From positions 2,108,001 to 2,172,000 of the forward strand of contig JAXMBC010000001.1 in NCBI GenBank assembly GCA_046350055.1: DNA of 64,000 nt, read 5' to 3'. Source of the DNA: JAEUIE01 sp046350055 (GTDB taxonomy: Bacteria > Planctomycetota > Planctomycetia > Gemmatales > HRBIN36). The position numbers were made by a program, and so were the translations under genes. Positions 35,969 through 44,960 of this stretch are shown one piece after another; position 1 is the first letter of the stretch; each line of letters begins with the position of its first letter. Below the pieces are notes generated by a model. It saw only the letters and a list, made by a program, of their open reading frames with translations, had not been told where the DNA came from and did no database searches.

Positions 35969-36614
35969 TGATCATGTACCCCATGCCGCGGCGTGTGATG
36001 ATGAAGTCTTTCCCCAGTTTCTTGCGGATGTTGGAGACATGGACATCAACAAGGTTGGACAAGCTGTCCTCGGTCTCATCAAAGAGATGATCGTAAATAT
36101 CGGTGCGAGTGACCAGTTTGCCGGCATGGAGTGCTAGTAATTCGACGAGAGAGTATTCGAGGGCAGTGAGATTCACCGGCACGCCGTCCTGGGTGACGCT
36201 GCGTGACTGCGTATGCACGGTGACGTTGCCCAGGTTGATGACCGGGTTGGCCTGCCCCATGGATCGGCGGATGAGGGCCCGGATACGGGCAAGAAGTTCT
36301 TTGAGGTCAAAGGGCTTGACGAGGTAGTCGTCCGCGCCGATGTCGAGGCCCTGTACCCGGTCAGGGATGCTGTCACGTGCCGTAAGGATGAGCACTGGTG
36401 TCTTCTTGTTTCTGCGAAGTTCTTTCAGCACTTCCCAGCCCGACATACCGGGAAGCATGAGGTCCAGGACGATCACGTCGTAATCCCAGGTACTGGCCTT
36501 GTAGAGTCCTTCGCGACCGTCCGTCGCCTCGTCGACTGCATAGTTAGCTTCACGCAGTGCTTTGGCGATGACCATCAGCAGCGGTGGCTCATCTTCGACC
36601 ACTAACAGACGCAT
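35961..36614 (-). CDS. OmpR/PhoB-family response regulator
   Basis: 217 residues from ATG 36614 (MRLLVVEDE). The receiver domain has the acidic pair E-D-E, the phospho-acceptor Asp in VIVLDLMLPG (near 51), and L-T-A-R-D and D-D-Y-L-V-K-P-F signatures. The winged-helix DNA-binding domain begins at about 125 and contains L-T-A-L-E-Y-S-L-V-E-L-L and R-R-G-M-G-Y-M-I. It forms the cognate pair of the overlapping histidine kinase. Upstream and on the same strand is a secreted Spy-like protein, so the regulator may control that gene. Confidence 0.94.
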   Translation of the reverse strand: MRLLVVEDEPPLLMVIAKALREANYAVDEATDGREGLYKASTWDYDVIVLDLMLPGMSGWEVLKELRRNKKTPVLILTARDSIPDRVQGLDIGADDYLVKPFDLKELLARIRALIRRSMGQANPVINLGNVTVHTQSRSVTQDGVPVNLTALEYSLVELLALHAGKLVTRTDIYDHLFDETEDSLSNLVDVHVSNIRKKLGKDFIITRRGMGYMINA

Positions 36615-36732
36615 GGCTGTATCTCTGAAGGGATAACTCTGGATGGATAGTAACACAGGTCAACGGACAAAGACAGGGCACGGGGTGAGTGCCCTGTCTC
36701 GCTGGCCGACAGGAGTCTCGCACTCCTGCAGG

Positions 36733-37245
36733 TTAGTTATTGCCGTCCTTGTCCGGTGGTGGGGGACGGTTGTTGCCACGTTTGTTGGGTGGTCCGCCTT
36801 CGCCACCGCCTGGAGGGCCGCCGCCCGGGCCACCGAATCCACCTGGACCGCCAGGACCACCTGGGCCTCCGGGCCCACGGTTCCGCATGCTTTCGAGTTG
36901 CTTGCGCTGCTCATCGGTCAGGAGCTTGTTGAGTTTCTCCTTCACTTCTTTTTCCAGGGCAGCAAGCTGCTGTTCCTGTTCTTCGTTGAGCTGCAGTTGT
37001 TGTTTCATGGGTGGAGGAATGAGGGTGCCCAGCTGGAACCCCATACCGCCTCGCATGCCACGACCACCCGGACCGCCTGGCCCACCACCGGGAGGTCCCC
37101 CTTTTTCGTTGTCGTCACCACCGCGGCGACGTTCACCCTTTTCTGCGCCACGCTGTCCACCTTTTTCCGGTGGTTGTGCGGCGACAGTCATGGTGCTGTA
37201 TCCCAGCACACCCAGGGCCAGCAGGCCCAGTAAGATCCGTTTCAT
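36733..37245 (-). CDS. secreted Gly/Pro-rich protein with Spy/CpxP-like helical core
   Basis: 170 residues with a Sec signal (MKRILLGLLALGVLGYSTM, cleaved near VAA). The middle (about 75-120) is a charged helical core, LNEEQEQQLAALEKEVKEKL followed by N-K-L-L-T-D-E-Q-R-K-Q-L-E, with an L-T-x-x-Q-like motif (LTDEQRKQLE) as in Spy/CpxP periplasmic chaperone-sensors. Both flanks are Gly-Gly-Pro repeats (GPGGPGGPGGPGGFGG). It is the first gene of a reverse-strand run followed by the two-component pair. No metal ligands beyond scattered acidic residues are seen. Confidence 0.75.
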   Translation of the reverse strand: MKRILLGLLALGVLGYSTMTVAAQPPEKGGQRGAEKGERRRGGDDNEKGGPPGGGPGGPGGRGMRGGMGFQLGTLIPPPMKQQLQLNEEQEQQLAALEKEVKEKLNKLLTDEQRKQLESMRNRGPGGPGGPGGPGGFGGPGGGPPGGGEGGPPNKRGNNRPPPPDKDGNN

Positions 37246-37369
37246 GTTGATGGTCCTTGTGAAGGAGAATGTATCGCGACGCTGTCATTTTACCCCGGAC
37301 ACCTCAAGCCAAGATGAAGGCTGATGGATTGCAGGGAAATGGATGTACTTGATCCTTGGCACTCTGTGC

Positions 37370-39343
37370 CTAGGATGCTGAGTTATTCATCGAGCCCAGG
37401 AGTGATGCCAGCAGATCGCTCGATAAGTTGAAGCGTGGCATGCCGTGGCCGGGCGGGCGTGGGGGAGGCTGTTGAATTCCAGAGGGTGCTTCCCCAAATG
37501 CCACGTCAGTCACCGCCATGGAACGAGTGATGGCGATTTCCCGTTCCGGAGGAGTTGTCAAAGTCATTCCGGCGGGTACTACTTCACGCACCACATAGGT
37601 GCCTACATTCACAGCGTCAAAAAAGTAGCTGCCGTTAGAAGTGGTTGTCGTGGTAGCGAGCACAGCCCCGGCCAGATCGAGCAGTTGAATCGTTCGGCCA
37701 CCCAGGCCACGCTCCGGGCCATTCCGCAGGCCATCGCGGTTGGTATCGTTGAAGACCGAACCACTGATACTCGAATGATAGACAAAGACATTGCTTTGCA
37801 CGTTGGTCAGGCTGGTGTTGCGGCGAATGACATCAGAGAGCCTGGTCTGGCTCACCATCCTGAGGTCAGCCCCGGATAAATCGTTCTGGTACCAGAAGCG
37901 ATCGCCGGCCCGCAGCCGATTGAACTGCTCCATAATGATCGTAGTAAAGGTTTGTCCCAGGCTGCCACCCGCCGTGTGCTTCTCCGCCAGGCCGCCGACC
38001 CAGAGATCGATGTTGTTGACATTGCCATAGAGCGTCTGGAGTTGCTGCTGTACCACGGGATCGGAGGTGATCTGGGCGAAGCTGGTAACCTTCGGCAAGC
38101 CATACGCTGCTCGGACAGTGTTATAATCGGCAAGCCCATGATCGCGACCACGCTGGACGTTGAGCGAAGCCAGGTCGAGGCCTCCTTGCCCCGGTTCGCC
38201 GAAGAGGAAGTTCCGCAGACTGTCCACCACTTTGGTATCGATCTCTTCCGCCCGATCGCTGGCCAGATACTTGAGCAGCGGATCAATGTTGGTCTCCTTG
38301 ATCAACGCCGGGTTGAAGAAGGAATCCTTGAGCTCGACCGCTTCGCGAATCTCTACGCCGTTGTTGTCGAGGAACTCGATGTCATCGCCCAGCATGGAGT
38401 GGCCGAAGCGGAAGGCAGCGGTGGCAAATTCGTTGGTGATGCCCACATTGACATTCGGGTTGTATCCCCTGTAAGCGCCGACGGCATTCTGACCGAGGAG
38501 GGTGGGCAGAAACTCGTTGAAGGTAATGGCCTGGATCTCACCTATGACCAGCCGACGAGCTTGCTGGTAGAGTTGCTCATCGGTCCAGGAAGGGTTCGTG
38601 AGAGCCAACTGGGCCGCCAGACGGTTGTGCTCACGCATGAAGAGCGTCTGTAGCGAGGTGAGTTCGGGATTTTCATTGACCCGAACATCACCAGCTACGA
38701 AGTTGCCTGCAGCATCGACGGGCAGGAGATTGTCGCCGCTGGTTTTGAGTTGTCCGCCGCTGAAAGTGCGAAGAGAGTTGGCTGTCGTGGCATCGCTGCC
38801 ATACACCATCGAGCCGTCAAGGTAAGCGGTGATGCTGTTGACCTGTTGTCTGGGGTTGGCTCTGCTGGTTCCTGTGGCGGTGTCGTAGTTCGACCGACTG
38901 AGGGGTATGACCTGCGTACCAGTTCCAGCTGGATCGAACGAGGTATCGCCGGTGGGTACCGCGATGTTGAACGATTCCTTCGGGCTGGCTGTGTCGGTGA
39001 GATCAATGTCATGGTCGATGAACTGCCCCCACGCATAGACCATATTTGACAGGAAGCGATTATTGATAACGGCTTCGTTCGGGTGGGCCACGATCGTGTT
39101 GCTGACCACTCGGGCACTGGGCCGGCTGGAACCAGACGGTGCGGAGACACTATCTGCATAGGCAGCAGCGGCAATCCGGAGGAAATCCGTATTGGTACTG
39201 CCCCAGGTGGGGTTCTTCAGATTGTTGCCGACGCCATCGATGGGTCGGTTACCTGCGGGTGGATTGCGGTCTTCCAGGAGTTCCATGCGGAGGTGTGCCT
39301 GGCGACGGACAGGGAACGAGGATCTGCGATGTGAAGTAGACAT
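37370..39343 (-). CDS. secreted animal-heme-peroxidase family protein with SdrD/Cna-B-like C-terminal domain
   Basis: 657 residues from ATG 39343. The N-terminus has R-M-E-L-L-E-D-R-N-P-P-A (residues 19-30), the LExLEDRxxPA motif of planctomycete extracellular proteins. The peroxidase domain (about 40-520) shows the distal His in WGQFIDHDIDLT, the M-R-E-H-N-R-L-A motif, the proximal His in FRFGHSMLGDD and the L-N-V-Q-R-G-R-D-H-G segment. The C-terminal about 100 residues form an SdrD B-like domain (FNDTNRDGLRNGPERGLGG). It probably oxidises halides or phenolics at the cell surface. Confidence 0.92.
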   Translation of the reverse strand: MSTSHRRSSFPVRRQAHLRMELLEDRNPPAGNRPIDGVGNNLKNPTWGSTNTDFLRIAAAAYADSVSAPSGSSRPSARVVSNTIVAHPNEAVINNRFLSNMVYAWGQFIDHDIDLTDTASPKESFNIAVPTGDTSFDPAGTGTQVIPLSRSNYDTATGTSRANPRQQVNSITAYLDGSMVYGSDATTANSLRTFSGGQLKTSGDNLLPVDAAGNFVAGDVRVNENPELTSLQTLFMREHNRLAAQLALTNPSWTDEQLYQQARRLVIGEIQAITFNEFLPTLLGQNAVGAYRGYNPNVNVGITNEFATAAFRFGHSMLGDDIEFLDNNGVEIREAVELKDSFFNPALIKETNIDPLLKYLASDRAEEIDTKVVDSLRNFLFGEPGQGGLDLASLNVQRGRDHGLADYNTVRAAYGLPKVTSFAQITSDPVVQQQLQTLYGNVNNIDLWVGGLAEKHTAGGSLGQTFTTIIMEQFNRLRAGDRFWYQNDLSGADLRMVSQTRLSDVIRRNTSLTNVQSNVFVYHSSISGSVFNDTNRDGLRNGPERGLGGRTIQLLDLAGAVLATTTTTSNGSYFFDAVNVGTYVVREVVPAGMTLTTPPEREIAITRSMAVTDVAFGEAPSGIQQPPPRPPGHGMPRFNLSSDLLASLLGSMNNSAS

Positions 39344-39684
39344 GAACGTGCTTTCTGGATGAAGGTGACTGTGAGATGAACACGAACGGAATCGGCCAAT
39401 GATAATGATGCGTTCAGCAGACAACTAACACGAACACTCCTTTCGGAAGAGGCTATGGCGGAGTGCAGCAACACGCTGCACGGAACCAGGGCCAGGAAGG
39501 TAATCCCCAGATGAGATGAGTGCGACAACAGGCACGCCTGCTGCGATGATGCGTGCAGTTTAAAGGAGGCTTCCTCAAGCCACGATGAAGCAGAGGAAAA
39601 TATGGTGAGAAGTGGAGAGAAGAAGAGGCGGGTGGATATGCAATAACATGTTGGGATTGCATACGCGGCGGGACGCCGCGTCTA
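39344..39684. other. 341-bp gap upstream of the peroxidase
   Basis: No gene is visible. It holds a 7-bp hairpin GTGCAGC-AACAC-GCTGCAC (39463-39481) that could act in the peroxidase leader, and the strong 8-bp palindrome at 39663-39681 close to the end of the MFS gene. Confidence 0.5.
39663..39681. repeat. GC-rich palindrome ACGCGGCG-GGA-CGCCGCGT
   Basis: Perfect 8-bp stem with a three-base loop, just after the stop of the reverse-strand MFS gene. There is no T run, so it may be a dispersed GC-rich repeat or a transcription barrier rather than a classical terminator. Confidence 0.6.
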
Positions 39685-41067
39685 CTATTCCGGAAGAGGC
39701 TTCCCCTTGGTCTCGGGGGCAAAGGGGAGCATCGCGATGCCAATCAGGAAGACGCTGCACATGACTACGCCAGCGTAACGCAAGCCTTCTATTCTGGTGT
39801 AACCATGACTTTCCGAGAAAACGGAACTGACGAGAATCCCAAAGACATAGGGACCGCTGGCTGCGACGAAGCGACCGACGTTGTAACAGAAACTGGTGCC
39901 CGTGCTGCGCAGCCGAGTGGGGAAGAGTTCCGGGAAATAGATTGCCAGTACCGCAAAGACCGAGAGCAGGCAGAAACCCATGAGCGGTGTCAGCCAGAAG
40001 GTCTGACTGCTGTGGTTATAACTCCAGAACGTGGCTGCGGTAGTGATCATGGCCACCGTGAACGCGAGAAAGAACGCCATCCGACGGCTTAGGCGTTGGG
40101 CCAGGTAACCAAACAGTATCATGCCGAAGGCAGCGCCAAGGTTCAGGAAGAAGGAATAGAGTCCGCCCCAGATCTTTACCTTGCCGCTCAATTCGAGGCC
40201 TTGCAGTCCCTCTGCTTTAAGATTCTCAGTGATGACTCCCATCGCCAGTTGCACGCCGAAAAACCCAATGCCCCAGAGACCGACAACAGCTGCGAAGCCG
40301 ATGCCCAGACCAATCAGTGCGTTGTAGCGCCAGCGAGGCGTTCCGAAGAGTTCTCGATAGGAGCCACGCTTTTGTGCGCTGGTCTCCGCCCAGCGCTGCG
40401 GTTCCTTGAGTTTGCGACGCACCAGCAAAGCAACGGCAGCAGGGATAGTGCCAAAGAGAAACGCCAGCCGCCAGCCGGTGAGAGGAATGCCAAGAATCGA
40501 TATGTCTTTCAAGCTGCCGTTCATCTCGAGCATGCCCAGGCCCATGTAGACGAGGGCTGCAGTACAGTTGCCGACCGCAGAGAAGGCCTGAAGAAGGCCA
40601 AGAGTATAGGGCCTTGCCCGGTCAGGCATCACTTCTGCCACCAGGGCAACGCCAACCGCAAACTCGCCGCCAACCCCCAGGCCAGTGAGAAAGCGATAGA
40701 GGGAATAGTCCCAGATACCGGTGGCGAAGATGGAGATGCCTGTGAAGACAGAGTAGAGAATGATGGTAAGTAGCATGGTCCTGACGCGGCCGATGCGATC
40801 GCCCATGACACCAAAGATCAGTCCGCCGACTGCCCAGCCCATGAGGAAGATCGTGGTAGCATTACCCCCTGCTTTACTGACGAGAGGGTCGTTCGCTGCC
40901 AGGCCCATCAGTTCCGCCAGGGCATCGTTGCGTGTCAGCACAAAGAGCTGCTGATCCATGCAGTCTGCGAGCCAGCCGACCGCTGCCACGAGAAAAACAA
41001 ACCAGTGGTACCGGGTCATCTCGTGCCACCAGGGCTTGGTAGCAGGCATTGCGGCAGCATCAGTCAT
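39685..41067 (-). CDS. MFS transporter, sugar/sialic-acid/organic-acid type
   Basis: About 460 residues from ATG 41067, preceded by GAAGGAACGGG as ribosome-binding site. Twelve hydrophobic helices are evident. The loop 2-3 signature G-D-R-I-G-R-V-R and the helix-4 segment RFLTGLGVGGEFAVGVALV place it among sugar-porter/AAHS/SialT-type MFS members. The substrate is unknown. It is divergent from the VIT/VWA gene, with 156 bases of shared upstream region. Confidence 0.88.
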   Translation of the reverse strand: MTDAAAMPATKPWWHEMTRYHWFVFLVAAVGWLADCMDQQLFVLTRNDALAELMGLAANDPLVSKAGGNATTIFLMGWAVGGLIFGVMGDRIGRVRTMLLTIILYSVFTGISIFATGIWDYSLYRFLTGLGVGGEFAVGVALVAEVMPDRARPYTLGLLQAFSAVGNCTAALVYMGLGMLEMNGSLKDISILGIPLTGWRLAFLFGTIPAAVALLVRRKLKEPQRWAETSAQKRGSYRELFGTPRWRYNALIGLGIGFAAVVGLWGIGFFGVQLAMGVITENLKAEGLQGLELSGKVKIWGGLYSFFLNLGAAFGMILFGYLAQRLSRRMAFFLAFTVAMITTAATFWSYNHSSQTFWLTPLMGFCLLSVFAVLAIYFPELFPTRLRSTGTSFCYNVGRFVAASGPYVFGILVSSVFSESHGYTRIEGLRYAGVVMCSVFLIGIAMLPFAPETKGKPLPE

Positions 41068-41223
41068 GCGGTATCCCGTTCCTTCAAAACCAGCTTGGAT
41101 AGCGTACCGGAGAGCCCGGAAGGGTTCCAGCGGAATCTGCAAGGCGTCTCACGTTCCTCCAATCTGCTAGGATAGTAGTAACGTCGTAACAATAGGTTGC
41201 ATTGGAAACAAAGGAGCAGGGCC

Positions 41224-43677
41224 ATGTTCCGATTGATGTTTGCCAGCTGGGTGACGACATTCCTGATGATCAGTGGTAGTTTCGGCCAGGGCTTTATGAT
41301 GCCCCGCGACCGGTCGCTGCCCCCCATGCAATTGGTCAATCACCGGGTCAAGGTGATGCTGGAAGACCAGGTAGCTATCACGACAGTCAGGCAGACCTTC
41401 CGCAACAATGCTCCCCGTCCTCTTGAAGCCGTCTACACCTTCAATGTGCCCAAGGGAGCCACGGTACGTGAGTTCTCGATGCTCATTAATGGCAAGAAGG
41501 TGAAGGGCGAACTCGTCGAAGCAGCCAAGGCCAAGCACATCTATACTGAAATCGTTCGCCGCACAATGGACCCAGGACTTCTCGAATATGTCGGTACTGA
41601 TTTGCTGCAACTCTCCGTCTTCCCGGTACCCGCACAGGGCGAACAGGAAGTGGAAGTGAGCTTCACCTCCGTAGTAGGCAAGCAGGAAACCGTTGTCGAA
41701 TATCTCTACCCCCTGCGGGCCCAGTCGAACATGGTGCGCATTCAGGGTGAGTTCTCCTTCGAAATGGAACTCAAGTCGTCCCGGCCCATTCATAGCATCT
41801 ACAGCCCGACTCATCCCATCAGCTTCACTCGCAAGAACGACCGGCAGGCGACCATCTTCTTTGACCGCAGCCTGGCCAGCCTTGATCGTGATCTGCAGCT
41901 CTTCTACACGATGGGCAAGGACGACATTGGCCTGACACTCCTGCAGCATCGCCCTGAAGCAAACAAGGATGGCTATGTCATGCTGCTCCTGGCACCGCGG
42001 GCCGAGATTGCCCAGGATCAGCGGGTGCCTCGTGATATGGTCTTCGTGCTTGATACCTCCGGCAGCATGCGGGAGGATGGCAAACTCGATCAGGCCAAGA
42101 AGGCACTGAAGTATGGCATCGATTCCCTGAAGCCCGGTGACCGCTTCACGGTGTTGAACTTCGCTACCACGGTGAACAGCTTCAGCGACAAACTGGTGGA
42201 ACAAAGTGAACTGGCTGCTGCTCGCAAGTGGGTGGACGGCCTCGAACCGACTGGTGGCACCGCGATCAACGATGCGATGCTGGAAGCGCTTAAGTATCAA
42301 TCCAGCGACAAGAACCGTACGTTCCAGGTGATCTTCTTCACCGATGGCAAGCCGACTGTCGGGGAAACCAATGTTGAGAACATCCTTCGTAATGTGGATA
42401 GGACTGCTGCTGCCAATACCCGCATCTTCACCTTTGGCGTGGGCTATGACCTGGACGCAGGCTTCCTCGACCGCCTGGCTGAGAAGCATAAAGGCACCAG
42501 CAGCTACGTAAAGCCCAATGAGGATATGGAAATCAAGGTCTCCTACTTCTTCACCCAGATCAATCAACCCGTGCTGACCGACCTCAAACTGACGACCAGC
42601 AGCGGAGTGCGTCTGACAGAAGTGTATCCGCCGCAACTACCTGACTTATTCCATGGCGGACAACTGGTAGTGATGGCCCGCACCCAGGGTACCGGCAAGA
42701 CAACAGTCAGGCTCACGGGCCAGGTAGGCACCAGCAGCAAGGAATTCAACTACGATGTGGAAGTGCTGGAGAAGACCGAGCCACGCAGCTATGTGGAAGA
42801 CCTGTGGGCTCGCCGCAAGGTAGGCTACATGCTGGATCAAATCCGCCTGGGCGGTGAGAAGAAGGAACTGGTGGACGAAGTTACGCTGCTGGCCAAGAAG
42901 TATGGCATCGCCACGCCGTACACCAGTTATCTTGTCATTCCCGATGATGTACCTGTGCCACAGTTCTCTCGAGATCGCCGTCTGTCGGTAAATGGTACAG
43001 CTGGTGGGGGGATCGGTGGACAGGAGGGTTTGAATAGACATGAAGTGAAAATCAACGATAGTGGAACCGATCGAAAAGTACAAACGAATGAGCAATACTC
43101 GAGAAAGGAAATGGCAGGTGGTGCTGCCACGGCTCCTCCCGGCAGTGGCGGTGGCAAGACCTCTGGTATAGGCGATGGTGACAAATCGACTGACGCAGTG
43201 CTTAAGATGGCTAACAAAGATGGCATCATCGAGGCCAGGAGCAAGGCCAATGTGTCAGAAGCACAGATAACGCTCAACAAGGCCAAGGAATCCTTCTACT
43301 TCTCTCAAGGCAAGAAATCGCAGGAAGGCAAACTCGGCGTTGACCTGGCCAGCCAGTTGAACGACATGAAGAACCAGCAACAGCAGGGCCGCCAGGTCCA
43401 GCGCATGGCCAACCGCCGCAACTGCATCGAAATCAATGGGGTGTGGGTCGATGAACAGTACAAGAAGGATACACCGACCTTTGCCATCAAGACGATGAGC
43501 AACGCTTACTTCAAACTGCTGGAGAAACAGCCGGCCATGAAGGAAGTATTGTCGCTGAGCAAATCAGTGGTCTGGATCGCCCCCAACGGTACCGCACTGG
43601 TCTTCGACCCCAGCAGCGGCAAGGAAGAAATCAGCGATGAGGAGATTGAGAAGCTCTTCAAAGCGGTAGCGCCATAG
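41224..43677 (+). CDS. exported VIT and von Willebrand A domain protein
   Basis: 817 residues. ATG 41224 is preceded by AAGGAG at eight bases, which rules out the longer TTG reading. A signal segment (about 1-24) is followed by a VIT domain (about 35-160) and a VWA domain with MIDAS motif DTSGSMRED (near 276) plus TGGTAIND. The tail (about 590-680) is Gly/Ser-rich with GTAGGGIGGQEG and a charged region. This architecture is common in planctomycetes and resembles inter-alpha-trypsin inhibitor heavy chains; partners are unknown. A strong hairpin follows at 43703. Confidence 0.92.
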   Translation: MFRLMFASWVTTFLMISGSFGQGFMMPRDRSLPPMQLVNHRVKVMLEDQVAITTVRQTFRNNAPRPLEAVYTFNVPKGATVREFSMLINGKKVKGELVEAAKAKHIYTEIVRRTMDPGLLEYVGTDLLQLSVFPVPAQGEQEVEVSFTSVVGKQETVVEYLYPLRAQSNMVRIQGEFSFEMELKSSRPIHSIYSPTHPISFTRKNDRQATIFFDRSLASLDRDLQLFYTMGKDDIGLTLLQHRPEANKDGYVMLLLAPRAEIAQDQRVPRDMVFVLDTSGSMREDGKLDQAKKALKYGIDSLKPGDRFTVLNFATTVNSFSDKLVEQSELAAARKWVDGLEPTGGTAINDAMLEALKYQSSDKNRTFQVIFFTDGKPTVGETNVENILRNVDRTAAANTRIFTFGVGYDLDAGFLDRLAEKHKGTSSYVKPNEDMEIKVSYFFTQINQPVLTDLKLTTSSGVRLTEVYPPQLPDLFHGGQLVVMARTQGTGKTTVRLTGQVGTSSKEFNYDVEVLEKTEPRSYVEDLWARRKVGYMLDQIRLGGEKKELVDEVTLLAKKYGIATPYTSYLVIPDDVPVPQFSRDRRLSVNGTAGGGIGGQEGLNRHEVKINDSGTDRKVQTNEQYSRKEMAGGAATAPPGSGGGKTSGIGDGDKSTDAVLKMANKDGIIEARSKANVSEAQITLNKAKESFYFSQGKKSQEGKLGVDLASQLNDMKNQQQQGRQVQRMANRRNCIEINGVWVDEQYKKDTPTFAIKTMSNAYFKLLEKQPAMKEVLSLSKSVVWIAPNGTALVFDPSSGKEEISDEEIEKLFKAVAP

Positions 43678-43702
43678 ACCATCATGGTTGTGACGCCAAC
43701 AG

Positions 43703-43736
43703 CCCAGGGTAGCGACCTGAGCGTCGCTGCCCTGGG
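43703..43736. terminator. long hairpin after the VIT/VWA gene
   Basis: CCCAGGGTAGCGAC and GTCGCTGCCCTGGG pair over 14 positions (one G-T wobble) around the loop CTGAGC. No T run follows. Palindromes of this A-G-C-C-C-A-G-G-G-T type appear, to my recollection, as dispersed repeats in planctomycetes, so it may be a repeat rather than a designed terminator. Confidence 0.65.
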
Positions 43737-43743
43737 TATCTGA

Positions 43744-43778
43744 CTTAGCACTTAGGACTAAGCACTTAGCACTTAAAA
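43744..43778. repeat. heptamer array (CTTAGCA type)
   Basis: Five consecutive 7-base units: CTTAGCA, CTTAGGA, CTAAGCA, CTTAGCA, CTTAAAA. Read on the other strand they are T-S-C-T-W-A-G units, the same consensus as the array at 52645. It lies just before the acyltransferase start at 43796, inside its likely promoter region. Confidence 0.85.
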
Positions 43779-43795
43779 CATGCTATAGTTGCTGC

Positions 43796-44959
43796 ATGCC
43801 CAGTCCTCCTGCTCCTCCCCAGCATCTCGCGTCTATCGATGCCCTGCGTGGCTTCGCGGCGATCTGGGTCTTTTTCTATCACATCTGGAACTACTACTAC
43901 CCCGAATGCAACAGCCAGCTCTTCGCCACCACGTTGCGTGACGATCAAGGCTGGCTCTATTATCCCACGTTCTTTCTGTTTCAGTACGGCTATTACGGCG
44001 TCACCATCTTCTTCGTCGTGTCCGGGTTCTGCATTCATTTGCCGCAGGCTCGCAAGCACCATGCGACCGGCAGTGATCAACTGAAGCTGGGGGCGTTCTT
44101 TCAGCGCCGCTTCTGGCGTCTCTATCCTGCCTACTTCGCCAGCCTGATCGTCGCTTCGTTGTGCCTGGGGGCGATGCAACTGACTGATTATCAGGCCCGG
44201 GGCTGGCCCTTGCCCCTGCCTGATCGTTTCTATGAAGAAGCGTTCGGTGTGATGGGGGTACTGTATAACGCCCTGTTCCTTTCCCCCTTCTTCCCATTGG
44301 CCCGGTCGCTCAATGGCGTCTACTGGACACTGATTTACGAACTGCAGTTTTATTTCTGCTATCCGCTGCTGGTATGGCTGATGCGACGTTGCGGACTGGT
44401 CGTGGTGGGGGCAGTGCTGCTGGGCTGTGAACTCTGGCTCCTGCCGCAAGCTCGTACGCTGGAAACCTGGCATCATACCAGCCTCTGGGACTACTTCTTT
44501 CTCAGCCGCTTTTTCGAATGGTACCTCGGTGTGATTGCTGCGGAGATTGTGGTCAAGCGGCAGGCTGGTGTCACGTATCGGCAGTATTGGATTCCGTGTG
44601 CCCTGTTTGGCTGCTATTCCCTTGTGTGTATCTTCGTTCCCTTGATGTGGCCTGCCCGCGACCTGGCTGTGGCAAGTACAACATTCTTCCTGCTGCTGGC
44701 AGTACTGCCTGACCAGGGATCGAAACCGGTGTCCCGGTGGATGCGATGCCTGGTGTGGCTCGGCGCGTTTTCCTACAGCTTGTATCTGTTACATCTGCCG
44801 TTATTGCGGATCATCCATGTGATGAACTCGCATGTGGAACAGCTGCTTGGTGGCACCACGCATCTGCCGTGGCTGATGCTCGATGCAATCCCTCTGGTCA
44901 TCCTTGCCTCTTGGGGGTTCTATCAGATCTTCGAGAAGCCATTTCTGAAGGCCAGGTAG
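43796..44959 (+). CDS. acyltransferase 3 family membrane protein (OafA-like)
   Basis: 387 residues with about ten membrane helices. Family signatures are the N-terminal SIDALRGFAAIWVFFYH (catalytic His in the R-G-x-x-x-x-x-V-F-x-x-H region), F-F-V-V-S-G-F and the F-F-x-R-R-F-W-R-L-Y-P motif (QRRFWRLYPAYF). Members transfer acetyl or other acyl groups to surface glycans or lipids. It is preceded by the heptamer array and ends one base before the convergent CoA-disulfide-reductase-like gene. Confidence 0.92.
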   Translation: MPSPPAPPQHLASIDALRGFAAIWVFFYHIWNYYYPECNSQLFATTLRDDQGWLYYPTFFLFQYGYYGVTIFFVVSGFCIHLPQARKHHATGSDQLKLGAFFQRRFWRLYPAYFASLIVASLCLGAMQLTDYQARGWPLPLPDRFYEEAFGVMGVLYNALFLSPFFPLARSLNGVYWTLIYELQFYFCYPLLVWLMRRCGLVVVGAVLLGCELWLLPQARTLETWHHTSLWDYFFLSRFFEWYLGVIAAEIVVKRQAGVTYRQYWIPCALFGCYSLVCIFVPLMWPARDLAVASTTFFLLLAVLPDQGSKPVSRWMRCLVWLGAFSYSLYLLHLPLLRIIHVMNSHVEQLLGGTTHLPWLMLDAIPLVILASWGFYQIFEKPFLKAR

Positions 44960-44960
44960 A

